Assembly (NCBI GenBank): GCA_023387985.1
Contig: JAEWHC010000005.1
Span: 561,722 to 625,721 of the forward strand
Direction of reading: 5' to 3'
Length of the DNA stretch: 64,000 nt
From: Bacteroidota bacterium
GTDB taxonomy: Bacteria; Bacteroidota; Bacteroidia; Chitinophagales; Chitinophagaceae
Shown here one piece after another: positions 1 through 10,800 of the stretch (position 1 is the stretch's first letter; every line of letters starts with the position of its first letter). The notes beneath the pieces are model-generated. The model was not told the DNA's origin and did not search any database. It saw only the letters and a program-made list of their open reading frames with translations. A program made the position numbers and the translations under genes.

Positions 1-513
1 TGCAGTAAAAGCATCCGCGCCGGCAACCCATCCAATCAGGCAAGGAAAAGCTCCCGGAAAAGCACCAACCAGCACACTTAATGCGGAAACTTTTTTCATA
101 GGTGTATAAATAAACCCGTAAATAAACAGGCTGACCAATGAAAGCAGGGCGGCATAAATATTGAAGAAATACCACATAATGGCAATTCCGAGTACGCCGC
201 AAAGTACGGTCACCATCCAGGCATGCTGTACACTCATGCGGCCTGCCGCCAATGGACGTCCGCCGGTGCGCTTCATTACGGCGTCACTATCCTTTTCGTA
301 AATTTGGTTAATGGCATTGGCGGCCCCAGTAATGAGAAAACCAGCGACAAACAACAGCCCCACCATTTTGAAATTAAAATCAATATTCGGCACCAGCAAA
401 TAACTCATCACACTTGAAAAAACTACCGTAAGGGTAAGTGTAAACTTTATGAGCTTAAAATAATCCTTTATCCGGCTATTGGCCCTTTCGCTACCGGGTT
501 TCAAATCTTCCAT
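1..513 (-). CDS. ctaB: Protoheme IX farnesyltransferase (heme O synthase), 3' part outside window
   Basis: Only the first 171 codons are present; the gene runs off the left edge. The protein farnesylates heme B to heme O, the first step of heme A synthesis for the oxidase encoded next door, and is a polytopic inner-membrane UbiA-family prenyltransferase. Seen: ATG at 513, a hydrophobic segment near residues 25-45, then the UbiA motif N-x3-Y-x2-D-x-D (NAINQIYEKDSD) followed by KRTGGRPLAAG near residues 66-92, and a later YTPMKK segment. It follows ctaD on the same strand but is separated by a terminator hairpin, so it may be the first gene of a further oxidase assembly unit. Family assignment is firm. 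Confidence 0.93.
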   Translation of the reverse strand, partial: MEDLKPGSERANSRIKDYFKLIKFTLTLTVVFSSVMSYLLVPNIDFNFKMVGLLFVAGFLITGAANAINQIYEKDSDAVMKRTGGRPLAAGRMSVQHAWMVTVLCGVLGIAIMWYFFNIYAALLSLVSLFIYGFIYTPMKKVSALSVLVGAFPGAFPCLIGWVAGADAFTA

Positions 514-651
514 TTACATAAATCAGTGATGGCCACAAATGTATTTTAAAATTGACAGGACACAGAAAAACATTCAATATAAATCAGAAGGTTTTACTAA
601 ACGGCAAGCGGTTTCCCAGGAAGAAGAATGCTTCCTTTTTCTAAAAACAGA

Positions 652-674
652 AACCCTGCAAAAAATGCAGGGTT
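652..674 (-). terminator. Rho-independent terminator after ctaD
   Basis: Perfect 9-bp inverted repeat AACCCTGCA / TGCAGGGTT with a 5-base loop, 25 bases past the ctaD stop. Reading the minus strand, the stem is followed by TCTGTTTTTAG, a T-rich tail. It would end the act-cta operon before ctaB. Confidence 0.75.
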
Positions 675-698
675 CCAAACCTATCTTATACAAATTTC

Positions 699-2516
699 TT
701 AATGTTTTTTTTCCTCCTCCCCCACTGGCGTTGTTTGAGGAATAAAAGAAACTCCATCTTTCCCATAATCATAGGCCCACCGGTGAACCTCGGGAATTTC
801 TCCAGGCCAGTTGCCATGGCCCGGATTGATGGGGGTAGTCCATTCCAGCGTATTGCTTTCCCACGGATTTTGCGTAGTTACCTTGCGGCCTTTCCAGATG
901 GAATAAAAAAAGTTGGCCACAAATACCAGCTGCAACGTGAAGCTGATAATGGCTGCAATGGTGATTACCTTATTCAGATCATCGAACTGCTTGAAGGATT
1001 CCCACTGGCTGTAATCATAATAACGACGTGGCATGCCTGCGAGACCGGTATAGTGCATCGGCCAGAATATTACATAGGCGGCTATCATGGTTCCCCAAAA
1101 ATGAATGGCCCCGAGCGTTGGGTTCATGAACCGTCCGAACATCTTCGGGAACCAGTGGTAAACCCCGGCAAACATGCCAAAGAAACCCGCAATACCCATT
1201 ACCAGGTGAAAGTGCGCAATAATAAAATAGGTATCATGCAATCCAATGTCCAGTGAGGCATTGCCCACAAAAATCCCTGTAAGTCCACCTGAAATAAAGA
1301 AACTTACAAACCCAATAGCAAACAGCATTGGCGTGGTAAAGCGTATACTTCCCCGCCATAGCGTAGTGAGCCAGTTAAATACTTTAATGGCCGATGGAAC
1401 AGCAATCAACAAAGTCAGCAAAACAAAGAAGGAACCAAGGAAAGGATTCAAGCCGGTGACGAACATATGGTGAGCCCATACCAGGAACGCCAGTACGCAA
1501 ATGGCAAACAAAGAGCCGACCATGGCCATATACCCGAATATGGGTTTTCTTGCATTGGTGCTCATCACTTCAGAAACTATACCCATTGCAGGAAGAATAA
1601 TAATATACACTTCCGGATGACCAAGAAACCAGAACAAATGCTGATACAGGATGGCAGATCCGCCTTCATTGGGCAAAGCTGTTTGGGTTGCCTGTACAAA
1701 AATTTCACTCAGGTAGAAACTGGTGCCGAGTGTACGGTCGAAAATAAGCAGGACAACACCGCTCAACAGTACAGGGAAGCTGAGCAAACCCAGAACAGCC
1801 GTAAAGAAAAATGCCCAGATTGTGAGCGGGAGTCTCGTCATGCTCATGCCTTTGGTGCGCTGATTCAACACGGTCGCCACATAATTAAGGCCTGCCATCA
1901 TCTGGGAGATAATGAAAAGAGCCATGCTCGCAATCCAGAGGTCCATACCCGTTTTAGAACCTGGTGACATATCGCCTATGGCACTCAATGGAGGATATGC
2001 CGTCCAACCTCCGGAGAAAGGACCAGTTTGTACGAAAAGGGAAGCAACCATTAAAATGCTGGCTACGAAAAAGAACCAATAACTGATCATATTCACTACA
2101 GGTGCGGCCATATCGCGGGCCCCCACCTGTAAAGGGATCAGGAAGTTTGAGAAAGTACCACTTAGCCCGGCTGTCAATACGAAAAACACGAGTACGGTAC
2201 CGTGCATGGTTACCAGCGCATAGTAAAATTCAGGCTGCAGACGTCCTCCTGCTGCCCACCGGCCCAGTATGGTCTCCATCCATGGGAAAGTTTCATTAGG
2301 GAAACCAAGTTGCAGCCGGAAGAATACCGAGAAAAGACCTCCTATTATCGCCCACACAATACCCGTAATCAAAAACTGCTTTGCAATGGTTTTATGATCG
2401 GTACTGAAAATGTATTTGGTGATCCAGCTTTGTTCATGATGATGCCCGTTATGGTGCAAGTCATGATGAGGAGCACCTTGGGCTACATGTAAACTTCCGG
2501 TATGCACGTCACTCAT
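699..2516 (-). CDS. ctaD: Cytochrome c oxidase subunit I
   Basis: 605 aa, about 12 membrane segments; binds heme a, heme a3 and CuB and reduces O2 to water while pumping protons. Seen: the CuB/heme ligands H300 (in GHPEVY, with the cross-linked Tyr304), H349-H350 (WAHHMF), H435/H437 (AHFHLVMG) and H105 (MHG). The HPEV glutamate marks the A1 subfamily with a D-channel glutamate. The N-terminus carries a His-rich tail (residues 10-28) that is longer than usual. It is the last gene of the alternative complex III/oxidase operon, 46 bases after ctaC, and is followed by a terminator. Subunits III and IV are not in the window and may lie beyond ctaB. Confidence 0.97.
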   Translation of the reverse strand: MSDVHTGSLHVAQGAPHHDLHHNGHHHEQSWITKYIFSTDHKTIAKQFLITGIVWAIIGGLFSVFFRLQLGFPNETFPWMETILGRWAAGGRLQPEFYYALVTMHGTVLVFFVLTAGLSGTFSNFLIPLQVGARDMAAPVVNMISYWFFFVASILMVASLFVQTGPFSGGWTAYPPLSAIGDMSPGSKTGMDLWIASMALFIISQMMAGLNYVATVLNQRTKGMSMTRLPLTIWAFFFTAVLGLLSFPVLLSGVVLLIFDRTLGTSFYLSEIFVQATQTALPNEGGSAILYQHLFWFLGHPEVYIIILPAMGIVSEVMSTNARKPIFGYMAMVGSLFAICVLAFLVWAHHMFVTGLNPFLGSFFVLLTLLIAVPSAIKVFNWLTTLWRGSIRFTTPMLFAIGFVSFFISGGLTGIFVGNASLDIGLHDTYFIIAHFHLVMGIAGFFGMFAGVYHWFPKMFGRFMNPTLGAIHFWGTMIAAYVIFWPMHYTGLAGMPRRYYDYSQWESFKQFDDLNKVITIAAIISFTLQLVFVANFFYSIWKGRKVTTQNPWESNTLEWTTPINPGHGNWPGEIPEVHRWAYDYGKDGVSFIPQTTPVGEEEKKH

Positions 2517-2562
2517 TTTTTAATATCCGTTTTGTGGTTGTTAACCAGGGTGAATTGAATAA

Positions 2563-3615
2563 TTATTGAACCTGCGTGGTATCCGTGGCAATTGCAGAAA
2601 CGGCCGCAGCTACTGTTTGAACTGAGGCGTCTTTGTCCGGATTCGCAATGAGGTAGGTTGGTTTGATTTTTTGCATTTCGGTATCATACTCTGCCTGGCT
2701 TACTACTTTTATTACGCCACGCATGGCATAGTGGCTGTTTCCGCAGAGCTGATCGCAAACAATTTCGTACTCAAAATTAGGGTTTGCGGTTTTAGCGCGC
2801 ATTTCTTCTGTAGTTATTTGCGGCGTAAACCATAAGGTTGTTGGAATTCCGGGTACCGCGTCCATTTTTTGCCGGAAGTGCGGCAATCCTACCGAATGCA
2901 CAACATCTTTTGAATAGATTACCAATTTCACCGGTACGCCTTTTACCAGGAACATGGTGGTGGGTTGCAGGTCATCGTGGTTAGCGCGGTCTTCCCAGTC
3001 TTGCCCCAGAAGGTTATTTTTAGGACCGCTGATCAATTTGTAATTCTTCTTTCCCAAAACACCGTCGTCACCCGGATAACGGTAAATCCATCCAAATTGC
3101 TGCCCGGTAATCTCTACCAGCATCGAGTTCTCTGGGGGATTGCCGGTGATTTTAAACCAGTGTTTCAAACCCAATACAACCAATACGGTAAGTACGATAG
3201 CCGGAATGGTAGTCCAGATTATTTCCAGCGTATTGTTGTGTGAATAATAATATGGTTTGCTGGTTTCCGTCTCGCGATAGCGGAAGCTGAACCAGAACAA
3301 AAGAATTTGTGTAATCACAAATACGATACCGGTAAGCAACAAAGTGACCATGAACATCCGGTCGTACTCTTCACCTTCCACGGAGGCAGAGCCCTGGGCA
3401 AACAACGTATCGCCTTTGAGCGCTTCATTGCACCAATAAGCTGCAATTAGCCCCAGTATCATAAAGGCGAGCATCAGCCAGGCATTGATTCTGTTACTCG
3501 AGTGCCGGCTTGCTTTTGCACCCCTTAGCGAACTAACGTATTCGCTGGCTTTGGCAATCTGGAAGATCACCAGGAAAACCAATGCAACCACAAGCAATAA
3601 CAACCAAATATTCAT
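2563..3615 (-). CDS. ctaC: Cytochrome c oxidase subunit II (CuA subunit)
   Basis: 350 aa. Accepts electrons from cytochrome c or directly from complex III and passes them to heme a through the CuA centre on the periplasmic face. Seen: CuA ligands H240, C287, C291, H295 and M298 in the cupredoxin domain (CDQLCGNSHYAM). There are two standard membrane helices near 88-110 and 133-152, and two further hydrophobic segments at 3-20 and 45-62, an N-terminal extension common in Bacteroidota operons of this kind. The C-terminus has a low-complexity Ala/Thr tail and no fused cytochrome c. It sits between actF and ctaD on the same strand. Confidence 0.96.
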   Translation of the reverse strand: MNIWLLLLVVALVFLVIFQIAKASEYVSSLRGAKASRHSSNRINAWLMLAFMILGLIAAYWCNEALKGDTLFAQGSASVEGEEYDRMFMVTLLLTGIVFVITQILLFWFSFRYRETETSKPYYYSHNNTLEIIWTTIPAIVLTVLVVLGLKHWFKITGNPPENSMLVEITGQQFGWIYRYPGDDGVLGKKNYKLISGPKNNLLGQDWEDRANHDDLQPTTMFLVKGVPVKLVIYSKDVVHSVGLPHFRQKMDAVPGIPTTLWFTPQITTEEMRAKTANPNFEYEIVCDQLCGNSHYAMRGVIKVVSQAEYDTEMQKIKPTYLIANPDKDASVQTVAAAVSAIATDTTQVQ

Positions 3616-3726
3616 ACCTTCTCTTTTTCTTTTTCAGAGTAAAATAAATAAAGCCTTCCCTTTGAGGCCACCAAATTAAGGTTTAGCGGCTTATTACAAA
3701 ATTTTTTTGTACCAAAACGTCATTTG

Positions 3727-4944
3727 TTACACATGATGGATCACACTTTCCTTGAGGAAAGGGTGATGCAATGGAACGGTTGGAGCCTTTTCCAATGCTT
3801 TGCCACCAAACCAAATGATCATGCCCACATAGCCAAGGGCAATTCCAAATTCAAACCAACCCATATGTGCATGAGCGCCTAAAGGATTCGGCATTACCAT
3901 GATGTAAAAATCAATCCAGTGGCCAACCAGCAGCAATACGGCGGCGAATGTAATGATGGTATAGTTTCGTTTGGCCCCTGCAGTCATCAGAATGAGCAAG
4001 GGAGCCAGGAAATTCAATATCAGGTTGAGGAAAAACAATCCCCGGAACTCACCCCATAAGCGGGCTTTGAAATATTCTGTTTCTTCCGGAATGTTGGCAT
4101 ACCAGATTAACATAAACTGGCTGAACCACAGGTAAGTCCAGAATATGGAAAAGGCAAACAGGAATTTGCCCAGGTCGTGCAGGTGTTCATCCGAAGTAAA
4201 GGGCAGGTGCCCCATATTTTTGAGGTAAACAACAAAAATAATAATGAGCGCCAGGCCACCTACAAAGGTTGAAGCAAATGTATACCAGCTATACATCGTG
4301 GAGTACCAGTGTGCGTCAATACTCATTAACCAAAGCCACGGAATTGATGACATTACTGTGAGTGCGAACAACACGATGTAAAATGATGCATGAACAGTGT
4401 TTTTAAACATCCAGCGTTTGCCTTGTTCAACGGTCATTGGTCCGGCATCGGCTTCGCGGCCAATCCTGCGCATATTCCATCCCAATACAATCCAACCGCC
4501 TATTGCGATAATGCTCCAGATTGTAAAAAATACCGGATTGAGAAAACCCCCTTTGGCCAGAATGATCTGGTCGTTGCCAGGGGTAAGCCAATGGTAAATA
4601 TGATGCTGATGACCAAAAACAATACCCATGAGCACAATAAAGCATAAGATGCCGAAGGGAAGCGTTAGGGCTGAAATGGCTTCAGTTACACGGCGAAACG
4701 AAACCTGCCATCCGCCCCATGCCAGCGTACAGGCACACAAAAAGAACATAGCAGCATTTACGACCAGGAGAAAATAAACACTGTTTTGCAGCAATACGGC
4801 CCAAAAGCGGGTTTTAGCATGTTCATCAGCGCTGAATGCCAAAAAGAAAATTCCGGCGAGCAGTGCAATCCCACCAACGATGGAAAGGCCCATTCCCCAT
4901 TTTTTCATTCCGGCTGGTTGTACAAATTGAAAATTATATGCCAT
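3727..4944 (-). CDS. actF: Alternative complex III membrane subunit ActF
   Basis: 405 aa, about ten hydrophobic segments. ActF is the second polytopic subunit of the quinol:cytochrome c oxidoreductase known as alternative complex III and resembles ActC/NrfD proteins. Identity is supported mainly by order: it lies between the monoheme lipoprotein ActE and ctaC, exactly where ActF is expected. Visible local features include many Trp/His residues at helix ends (for example WIDFYIM and HAHMGWFEFG near the C-terminus), fitting a quinone or proton pathway role. Its start is 37 bases after the actE stop. No truncation is visible. Confidence 0.9.
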   Translation of the reverse strand: MAYNFQFVQPAGMKKWGMGLSIVGGIALLAGIFFLAFSADEHAKTRFWAVLLQNSVYFLLVVNAAMFFLCACTLAWGGWQVSFRRVTEAISALTLPFGILCFIVLMGIVFGHQHHIYHWLTPGNDQIILAKGGFLNPVFFTIWSIIAIGGWIVLGWNMRRIGREADAGPMTVEQGKRWMFKNTVHASFYIVLFALTVMSSIPWLWLMSIDAHWYSTMYSWYTFASTFVGGLALIIIFVVYLKNMGHLPFTSDEHLHDLGKFLFAFSIFWTYLWFSQFMLIWYANIPEETEYFKARLWGEFRGLFFLNLILNFLAPLLILMTAGAKRNYTIITFAAVLLLVGHWIDFYIMVMPNPLGAHAHMGWFEFGIALGYVGMIIWFGGKALEKAPTVPLHHPFLKESVIHHV

Positions 4945-4981
4945 GGTATCTTTATTGTATTCTTCTGTTTATTTGAATTCC

Positions 4982-5620
4982 TTAGTTCGCAGCAGCAGCT
5001 GTTGAATCTGTAGTTGCAGGTGCCGCGGCTGCAGCACTTCCCTGTTTTGATTTAATAAAATGGATAACCTGCCATCTTTCTGTAGGCGTAAGCTGTGAAG
5101 CATAGCTTCCCATAAGGTTGCGGCCATAGGTAACGCTGTAAAACATTTTGCCCGCTGGCATATTCTCATACAAGGGATCACCAACCAAAGTTGCGGGCTT
5201 GGCAGGATAAGGGCCTGCCCCTCCTTTCCAAAGCGGGCCGTTGCCATCAAGCTTGGCACCATGGCAAATTCCGCAATTGATCTGGTAAATCCTTTCAGTT
5301 TCAGCCATCTCTTCAGGTGTCAGGCTGGTGACGGGATTCGGAATTGCAACACTTGCCTCATAGTTGGTAAAATCACCAACTTTGTCTTTCTCCAGTTCAA
5401 ACACATACTCAGTATTGCGGCTCACCGTACCTGCAACCGGAGCAGCATCATAATTTATGCCTTTCTCCTTCAGGTTGCCGTGTGCGGCATTGGTTTCATA
5501 TGCCCGGCTGTAAGCCATATCGGGCATATAAATACTGCCTGGCTTCCGCTTTACAGCAGGTTGGCAGGCACTTAACACCAGCAGTAACACTCCGCAAAGA
5601 ATAATGGTTATATTTTTCAT
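4982..5620 (-). CDS. actE: Alternative complex III monoheme cytochrome c lipoprotein ActE
   Basis: 212 aa. A lipobox (LSAC, Cys19) makes it a lipoprotein on the periplasmic side. One CGICH heme-binding motif (C116-H120) with a likely axial Met170 (RNLMGSY) marks a class I cytochrome c domain. In alternative complex III this subunit is the likely exit point for electrons toward the oxidase. The C-terminal 20 residues are Ala/Thr-rich and probably disordered. It is the fifth gene of the act operon, between actD and actF. Confidence 0.93.
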   Translation of the reverse strand: MKNITIILCGVLLLVLSACQPAVKRKPGSIYMPDMAYSRAYETNAAHGNLKEKGINYDAAPVAGTVSRNTEYVFELEKDKVGDFTNYEASVAIPNPVTSLTPEEMAETERIYQINCGICHGAKLDGNGPLWKGGAGPYPAKPATLVGDPLYENMPAGKMFYSVTYGRNLMGSYASQLTPTERWQVIHFIKSKQGSAAAAAPATTDSTAAAAN

Positions 5621-5657
5621 CCTGTAATGTTCAGTGTTATGTCAAAAAAATTTATTC

Positions 5658-6254
5658 TTAAGATACAACAGGTGCTGCATCCGTTTTTTTATACAATACC
5701 TGTTCCTTGGCATAGCTTCCGTACCACCAACCGGCCTCAGTTACCTGCGTGTTGACATCGTGGGCACCAACAGCATTCAGTTTGGCAGTTACCTCGGCTT
5801 CCGCCGAATCATCACCAACCTCAATCACCATTACAAATTTGTCATCGGTTGCCCGTTCATGAAAATGATGTTTTTTTACACCAGGCCCCAGGTTACAAAG
5901 CCAGCAGAAAGTAATGAACATGCCTACTGACGCACAAAGTACCGTAAATTCAAAAGTGATGGGAATAAATGCCGGCAGTGGAAAATAGGGTTTACCGCCG
6001 ATATTTAGGGGCCAGTTGCTGGAAAATACCCAGCCCATAAAGCTCAGGGCAATGGTGGTGCCTGTAATGCCATAAATGAACCCGGCAGTATGCAGGCTCG
6101 TTTCACGCAGGCCCATGGCTTTGTCCAATCCGTGCACCGGGAAAGGCGTATACACATCGTGAAGCTTAAAGCCTGCCTTCCGTACCTCTTTTACGGCCGG
6201 AAACAGCACTTTTTCATCATCAAACAATCCAACAACAAATTTTCTAACGTCCAT
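5658..6254 (-). CDS. actD: Alternative complex III subunit ActD (DUF3341)
   Basis: 198 aa, with two membrane helices (near 56-78 and 95-122) and soluble ends. ActD is a small scaffold subunit of alternative complex III with no cofactor. The N-terminal FDDEKVLFPAVKEVRKAGF stretch followed by YTPFPVHGLDKAMGL is the hallmark of the DUF3341 family. It starts 74 bases after actC and lies in the expected order. No anomaly seen. Confidence 0.93.
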   Translation of the reverse strand: MDVRKFVVGLFDDEKVLFPAVKEVRKAGFKLHDVYTPFPVHGLDKAMGLRETSLHTAGFIYGITGTTIALSFMGWVFSSNWPLNIGGKPYFPLPAFIPITFEFTVLCASVGMFITFCWLCNLGPGVKKHHFHERATDDKFVMVIEVGDDSAEAEVTAKLNAVGAHDVNTQVTEAGWWYGSYAKEQVLYKKTDAAPVVS

Positions 6255-6328
6255 ATGCTCAGTTATAAAATTATAATTCGTTTTTTCTGGTTCTCTATAT
6301 CTTAAATCTTAAGAAGTTCCTGGTATAA

Positions 6329-7771
6329 CTAATGAGCCATGGTATGCTCAAAGTCATACACGTCTTTTCTTTCCAGCGGCGCCTGTTCCTCTTTATAGTT
6401 GTCACCACTCTTCTTCAGAATATGTTTTATCTCTGCAACTGCAATTACGGGGAACCATTTGGCAAACAGGAAAAAGCATACAAAGAACAATCCGAATGTG
6501 CCAAGATAGAACCCGATCTCCCAGATGGAGGGGCTGTAATAATAGCTCCAGCTAGATGGCAGGTAGTCACGGTAGAGGGAGGTTACAATGATTACAAAAC
6601 GCTCGAACCACATACCCACATTCACCAGAACACTCATAAAAAAGGTAAGTACAATATTCCTTCTCAGTTTTTTGAACCAGAAGATTTGCGGGCTGAGCAC
6701 ATTACAGGCCATCATACCCCAATAGCTCCAGCCATATGGCGCAAACAGGTCAGCGCGGGTATTCCAGAATGCGTATCCTTCATAAGGATTCTGGCTGTAC
6801 CAGGCCATAAACAATTCGGTTAGATAGGCAATTCCCACAATGGAGCCGGTAAGTACAATCACCTTGTTCATTACTTCAACGTGTTCCACGGTTATGTATT
6901 CTTCGAGTGACAATACTTTGCGGGTGATGAGCATAAGGGTTTGCACCATGGCAAAACCGGAGAAGATGGCCCCTGCCACAAAATAGGGTGGGAAGATGGT
7001 GGTATGCCAGCCCGGAATAACCGAAGTAGCAAAGTCAAAAGACACTATGGTATGTACTGAAAGAACCAGCGGTGTTGACAAGCCGGCAAGTACAAGAGCC
7101 AGGCTTTCATGTCGCTGCCAGTGCTTGGTACTGCCTGTCCAGCCAAATGCCAACAAGCCGTACATATTCTTGCGCCATTTTGCTTTTGCGCGGTCCCTTA
7201 CGGTGGCCAGGTCGGGCAACAGACCGGAATACCAGAACAACAGCGATACGGTGAAGTAGGTTGAAATCGCGAATACGTCCCAAAGCAGCGGGGAAACAAA
7301 GTTAACCCAAAGCGGTCCGCGGGTGTTGGGATAGGGCATTACGAAGAAAGCCATCCATACGCGACCCATGTGGAAGATCGGGAACTGACCGGCACAAATA
7401 ACGGCAAAAATGGTCATCGCTTCTGCAGCCCGGTTTACTCCTGTACGCCAACCCTGGCGAAAGAGCAGCAAGATGGCAGAGATCAGCGTTCCGGCGTGAC
7501 CGATACCTATCCACCACACAAAGTTGGTGATGTCCCAGCCCCACCCAATGGTCTTGTTCAGGTTCCATTCCCCAACGCCGTAGGTTACCTCGCGATATAC
7601 ACTGTATATCCCAAAAAGCAGCAAGACGGCCGCGATACTGAAGCCGATATACCACAATTTCGACGGGGTCGTCTCAATAGGACGAATGATGTCTTCAGTA
7701 ACCTGATGGTAGGTTTTGTTGCCATCAACTATTGGTTCCCTGACCGCGCTTTCGTACTTTAATACTGACAT
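6329..7771 (-). CDS. actC: Alternative complex III quinol-binding membrane subunit ActC (NrfD-like)
   Basis: 480 aa, about ten transmembrane helices of the NrfD/PsrC family. ActC is taken to be the main quinol oxidation subunit, working with the iron-sulfur subunit ActB. Visible family features: the GWGWDITNFVWWIGIGHAGT stretch near residues 76-95, and a Trp/Tyr-rich C-terminal half containing the YYSPSIWEIGFYLG segment. The C-terminal tail (KKSGDNYKEEQAPLERKD) is cytoplasmic and charged. It starts 67 bases after actB in the same transcription direction. Confidence 0.95.
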   Translation of the reverse strand: MSVLKYESAVREPIVDGNKTYHQVTEDIIRPIETTPSKLWYIGFSIAAVLLLFGIYSVYREVTYGVGEWNLNKTIGWGWDITNFVWWIGIGHAGTLISAILLLFRQGWRTGVNRAAEAMTIFAVICAGQFPIFHMGRVWMAFFVMPYPNTRGPLWVNFVSPLLWDVFAISTYFTVSLLFWYSGLLPDLATVRDRAKAKWRKNMYGLLAFGWTGSTKHWQRHESLALVLAGLSTPLVLSVHTIVSFDFATSVIPGWHTTIFPPYFVAGAIFSGFAMVQTLMLITRKVLSLEEYITVEHVEVMNKVIVLTGSIVGIAYLTELFMAWYSQNPYEGYAFWNTRADLFAPYGWSYWGMMACNVLSPQIFWFKKLRRNIVLTFFMSVLVNVGMWFERFVIIVTSLYRDYLPSSWSYYYSPSIWEIGFYLGTFGLFFVCFFLFAKWFPVIAVAEIKHILKKSGDNYKEEQAPLERKDVYDFEHTMAH

Positions 7772-7838
7772 ATGCTTTTCGCTTTTCCTTACCGGCCCTC
7801 TTGAGCCTTGCAGTTATACTATTAATTATATCAAACCG

Positions 7839-10800
7839 TTATTCATGATTGCCAGGAATGGTTTCCGCACCTGTTTCTCCTTCACTGTGCTCACCCATCC
7901 ACGCGGTGGTATTTTCAAGCACTTCATCTGTATTCCGGATCTTGGCCATATAGTTTACATTCGGCAATACGTGGATCTGCTCAAGCGCATAATACATCCG
8001 AAGCGGACTATGTGCTCTTTCTTGTGAAACCTTGCTGTCTCTGTCATTGCTGTCGCCAAATACAATTGCATTTGTAGGACAGGCGGACTGGCAAGCCACT
8101 TTGATTTCACCATCAATTACCGGGCGACCGGCTTTTTTGGCTTTCAGTTTGCCTTCCTGCAGACGCTGCACACAGAAAGAACATTTTTCAATCACACCAC
8201 GTGCCCTTACCGTAACATCAGGATTAAGCACCATGCGGGTAAGATCATCGTTCATATCCATGGTAACATCACTGATGTGGCCTACCTGGTTATTGGGGAA
8301 ACTGTCGGCACCGGTATAGTCGGCCCAGTTGAAACGACGTACTTTATACGGGCAGTTGTTGGCACAATAACGGGTACCGATACAGCGGTTATAGGTCATT
8401 TGGTTGAGTCCTTCGCTACTGTGGTTGGTAGCTGCTACCGGGCATACGTTTTCGCAGGGCGCATTGTCGCAGTGCTGGCACATCATCGGCATAAACACCA
8501 CATCCTTCACTTCATCCGGATTGTTTTCATCGCTCAGGTAATAGCGGTCTATGCGGATCCAATGCATATCGTGGCCGCGAAGCACTTCGCGTTTGCCAAC
8601 AACAGGCACGTTGTTTTCAGCATTGCAACTTACAATACAAGCACCGCAACCATTACAAGCGTTGAGGTCAACACTCATTCCCCAGTGGATACCAGGACGG
8701 TCGTTCAGCCTGGGATCATATAAAGAAGCTTCGTTGCGGTAATCTCCCGATTTCTTGGAGTAATGCCGGACCAGCCAATCACGTTGATCTTTAAACATCG
8801 TCGGATGTTTCCTGAGAGTAGCCAGCGAGGTTTCTTTTACAACTTCAATCCTGCCCTCATACACATTATGCGTTTGGTTTTGGGCAATCTCATAAGTATT
8901 GCCGGTTTTGGCAACTTTCGTTATGGGCATATGGTATGAAGCCACCCCGGTTGATGACATTGCCAACAGCGGGTAAGCGTTCTTTCCTGCGCCTTTTGCA
9001 GCCACACCGGCTTTTCCGCTGCGGCCATAACCGAGGGCAATACCGATGGTGTTTTTCTCGGTTCCCGGAACAATCATAGCCGGCAGCTCAATTTCTTTAC
9101 CACCTATTGTGATCATCAGGGTCGGTTTCTTGGGATGCACCTCGTAACGGTCAGCTTCGTGGGATTTAGTGATATCAATGCCCAGCAATTCTTTTGCGGC
9201 TGCGGCAGAGATCATGGCATAGTTATCCCAGGTTGCTTTGGTAACCGGATCGGGCATTTCCTGGAGCCAGGGATTGCTGGCCTGTGCCCCACTGCCCATT
9301 GATACTTTTTCGTAAAACTGTACTTCCCAGGTTCCTGCACCAGCTTTTGGCAGAGCGGCGATTGCGGCAAGCGCAGCCTGAACTCCACCACCATTAAATC
9401 CGGAACCACCTGCAGTGCCGGCAGTTGGGGGAATTACCACACCATCACGAAGGGCTTTTTCCCAGTTGGCTTTCCCTCCGAGACGCTGAGTCCAGAAATT
9501 GCGCAGATATGTGAGATAATCATTGCTATCATTGGTGGCAGTACCTGCTGTTGTGGACGTGGTATCAGCCGGCGCAGAGGCAGCAACAGGGGTACCTCCC
9601 CATTTCAACAAACTGTCCTGCCATTGGCGGGTTTTAAACAGCGGCGAAATGGTAGGCTGTATAAAAGAGAGGTAACCCGCTTTATATTCCGCATCACCCC
9701 AGCTTTCGAGGTAATGGCTGTTGGGGATCACCATGGTACAGAGTTCAGTGGTTTCATCCAGTTTGGGGCTGAATGATACCTTCAGTTTTACTTTTTTCAG
9801 TCCTTCTTTAAAAGCCTGCGCATTGGGGTAACTATATGCAGGGTTGGTGTCCAATATAAACAGCGCACCAACACGACCGGCATTCATATCCGCAACCAGC
9901 GTATGCATATCGCTGTCTTTGCCCTGCCGACTTGTAAATGGTGTATTCCAGTCAATGGTACGTCCGTTTGCCCCTATGGCTTCGTTGATGGCATTAACCA
10001 CCAACTGCACATTTACATCATTGCTTCCACAAACCACCAGTGCGGCACCTCCGGCGGCCTTCAGGTCGTTGGCGGCTTTTTCAATACCGGCTTTCAGTTT
10101 GGCATTGGCCAGGTTCACAGCACTTCCCTGTACAGCAGATAGCAATGCTGCGGCTACAGCGGAGGCTTCAGAAGGCTTATGCACGAAACGTTCATCGGCA
10201 TTTGCACCCGTCATGCTCATGATACTTTCAAAATGGTAATGCTTGGGCATTTCCATAGTTTCTTCATTAAACTTGCGTCCTTTAGCGTAAAGCTGCGCAA
10301 ACTCCACGGGGCTCACCCAGGTACCAAGAAAATCGGCACCGAGGCCCACAACCACTTTGGCCACATCAAAACGATATGAAGGGATGGCACGACGCCCGTA
10401 AGATGCTTCATTGGCATCCAGCATTCCGCTGTAGCTGATGGGATCATATACCACGTGACGGCTTCCCGGAAAACGGCCCAGAAAATCCTGGATTACCTGG
10501 CGGGAAGAAGGGCTGGCCAGTGAACCACTGAGCAAAACCACAGGCAATCCATTCAGCCTGCCCAATTCACGGGTTACCGAGCGATCAAAAGCTTCAAAAG
10601 TGGAAACTTCTGTCAGGCTGCCTTCTTTAATGTCGGCTGGAAAACGCAAACGGGTAGTATCGTATAGATCGAGAACCGAAGCCTGCGCCCTGGCGCTTGT
10701 ACCGCCATCGGCATAACTATTCAGTTCATTTCCTTCAATCTTTATTGGACGACCATCCCGGACCTTCACGAGTACCGGTTCAACAAATCCTTCCTGTACA

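Noticed and set aside
702..1256. Plus-strand open frame opposite ctaD
   Set aside because: Shadow of a clear oxidase gene; no start context or domain.
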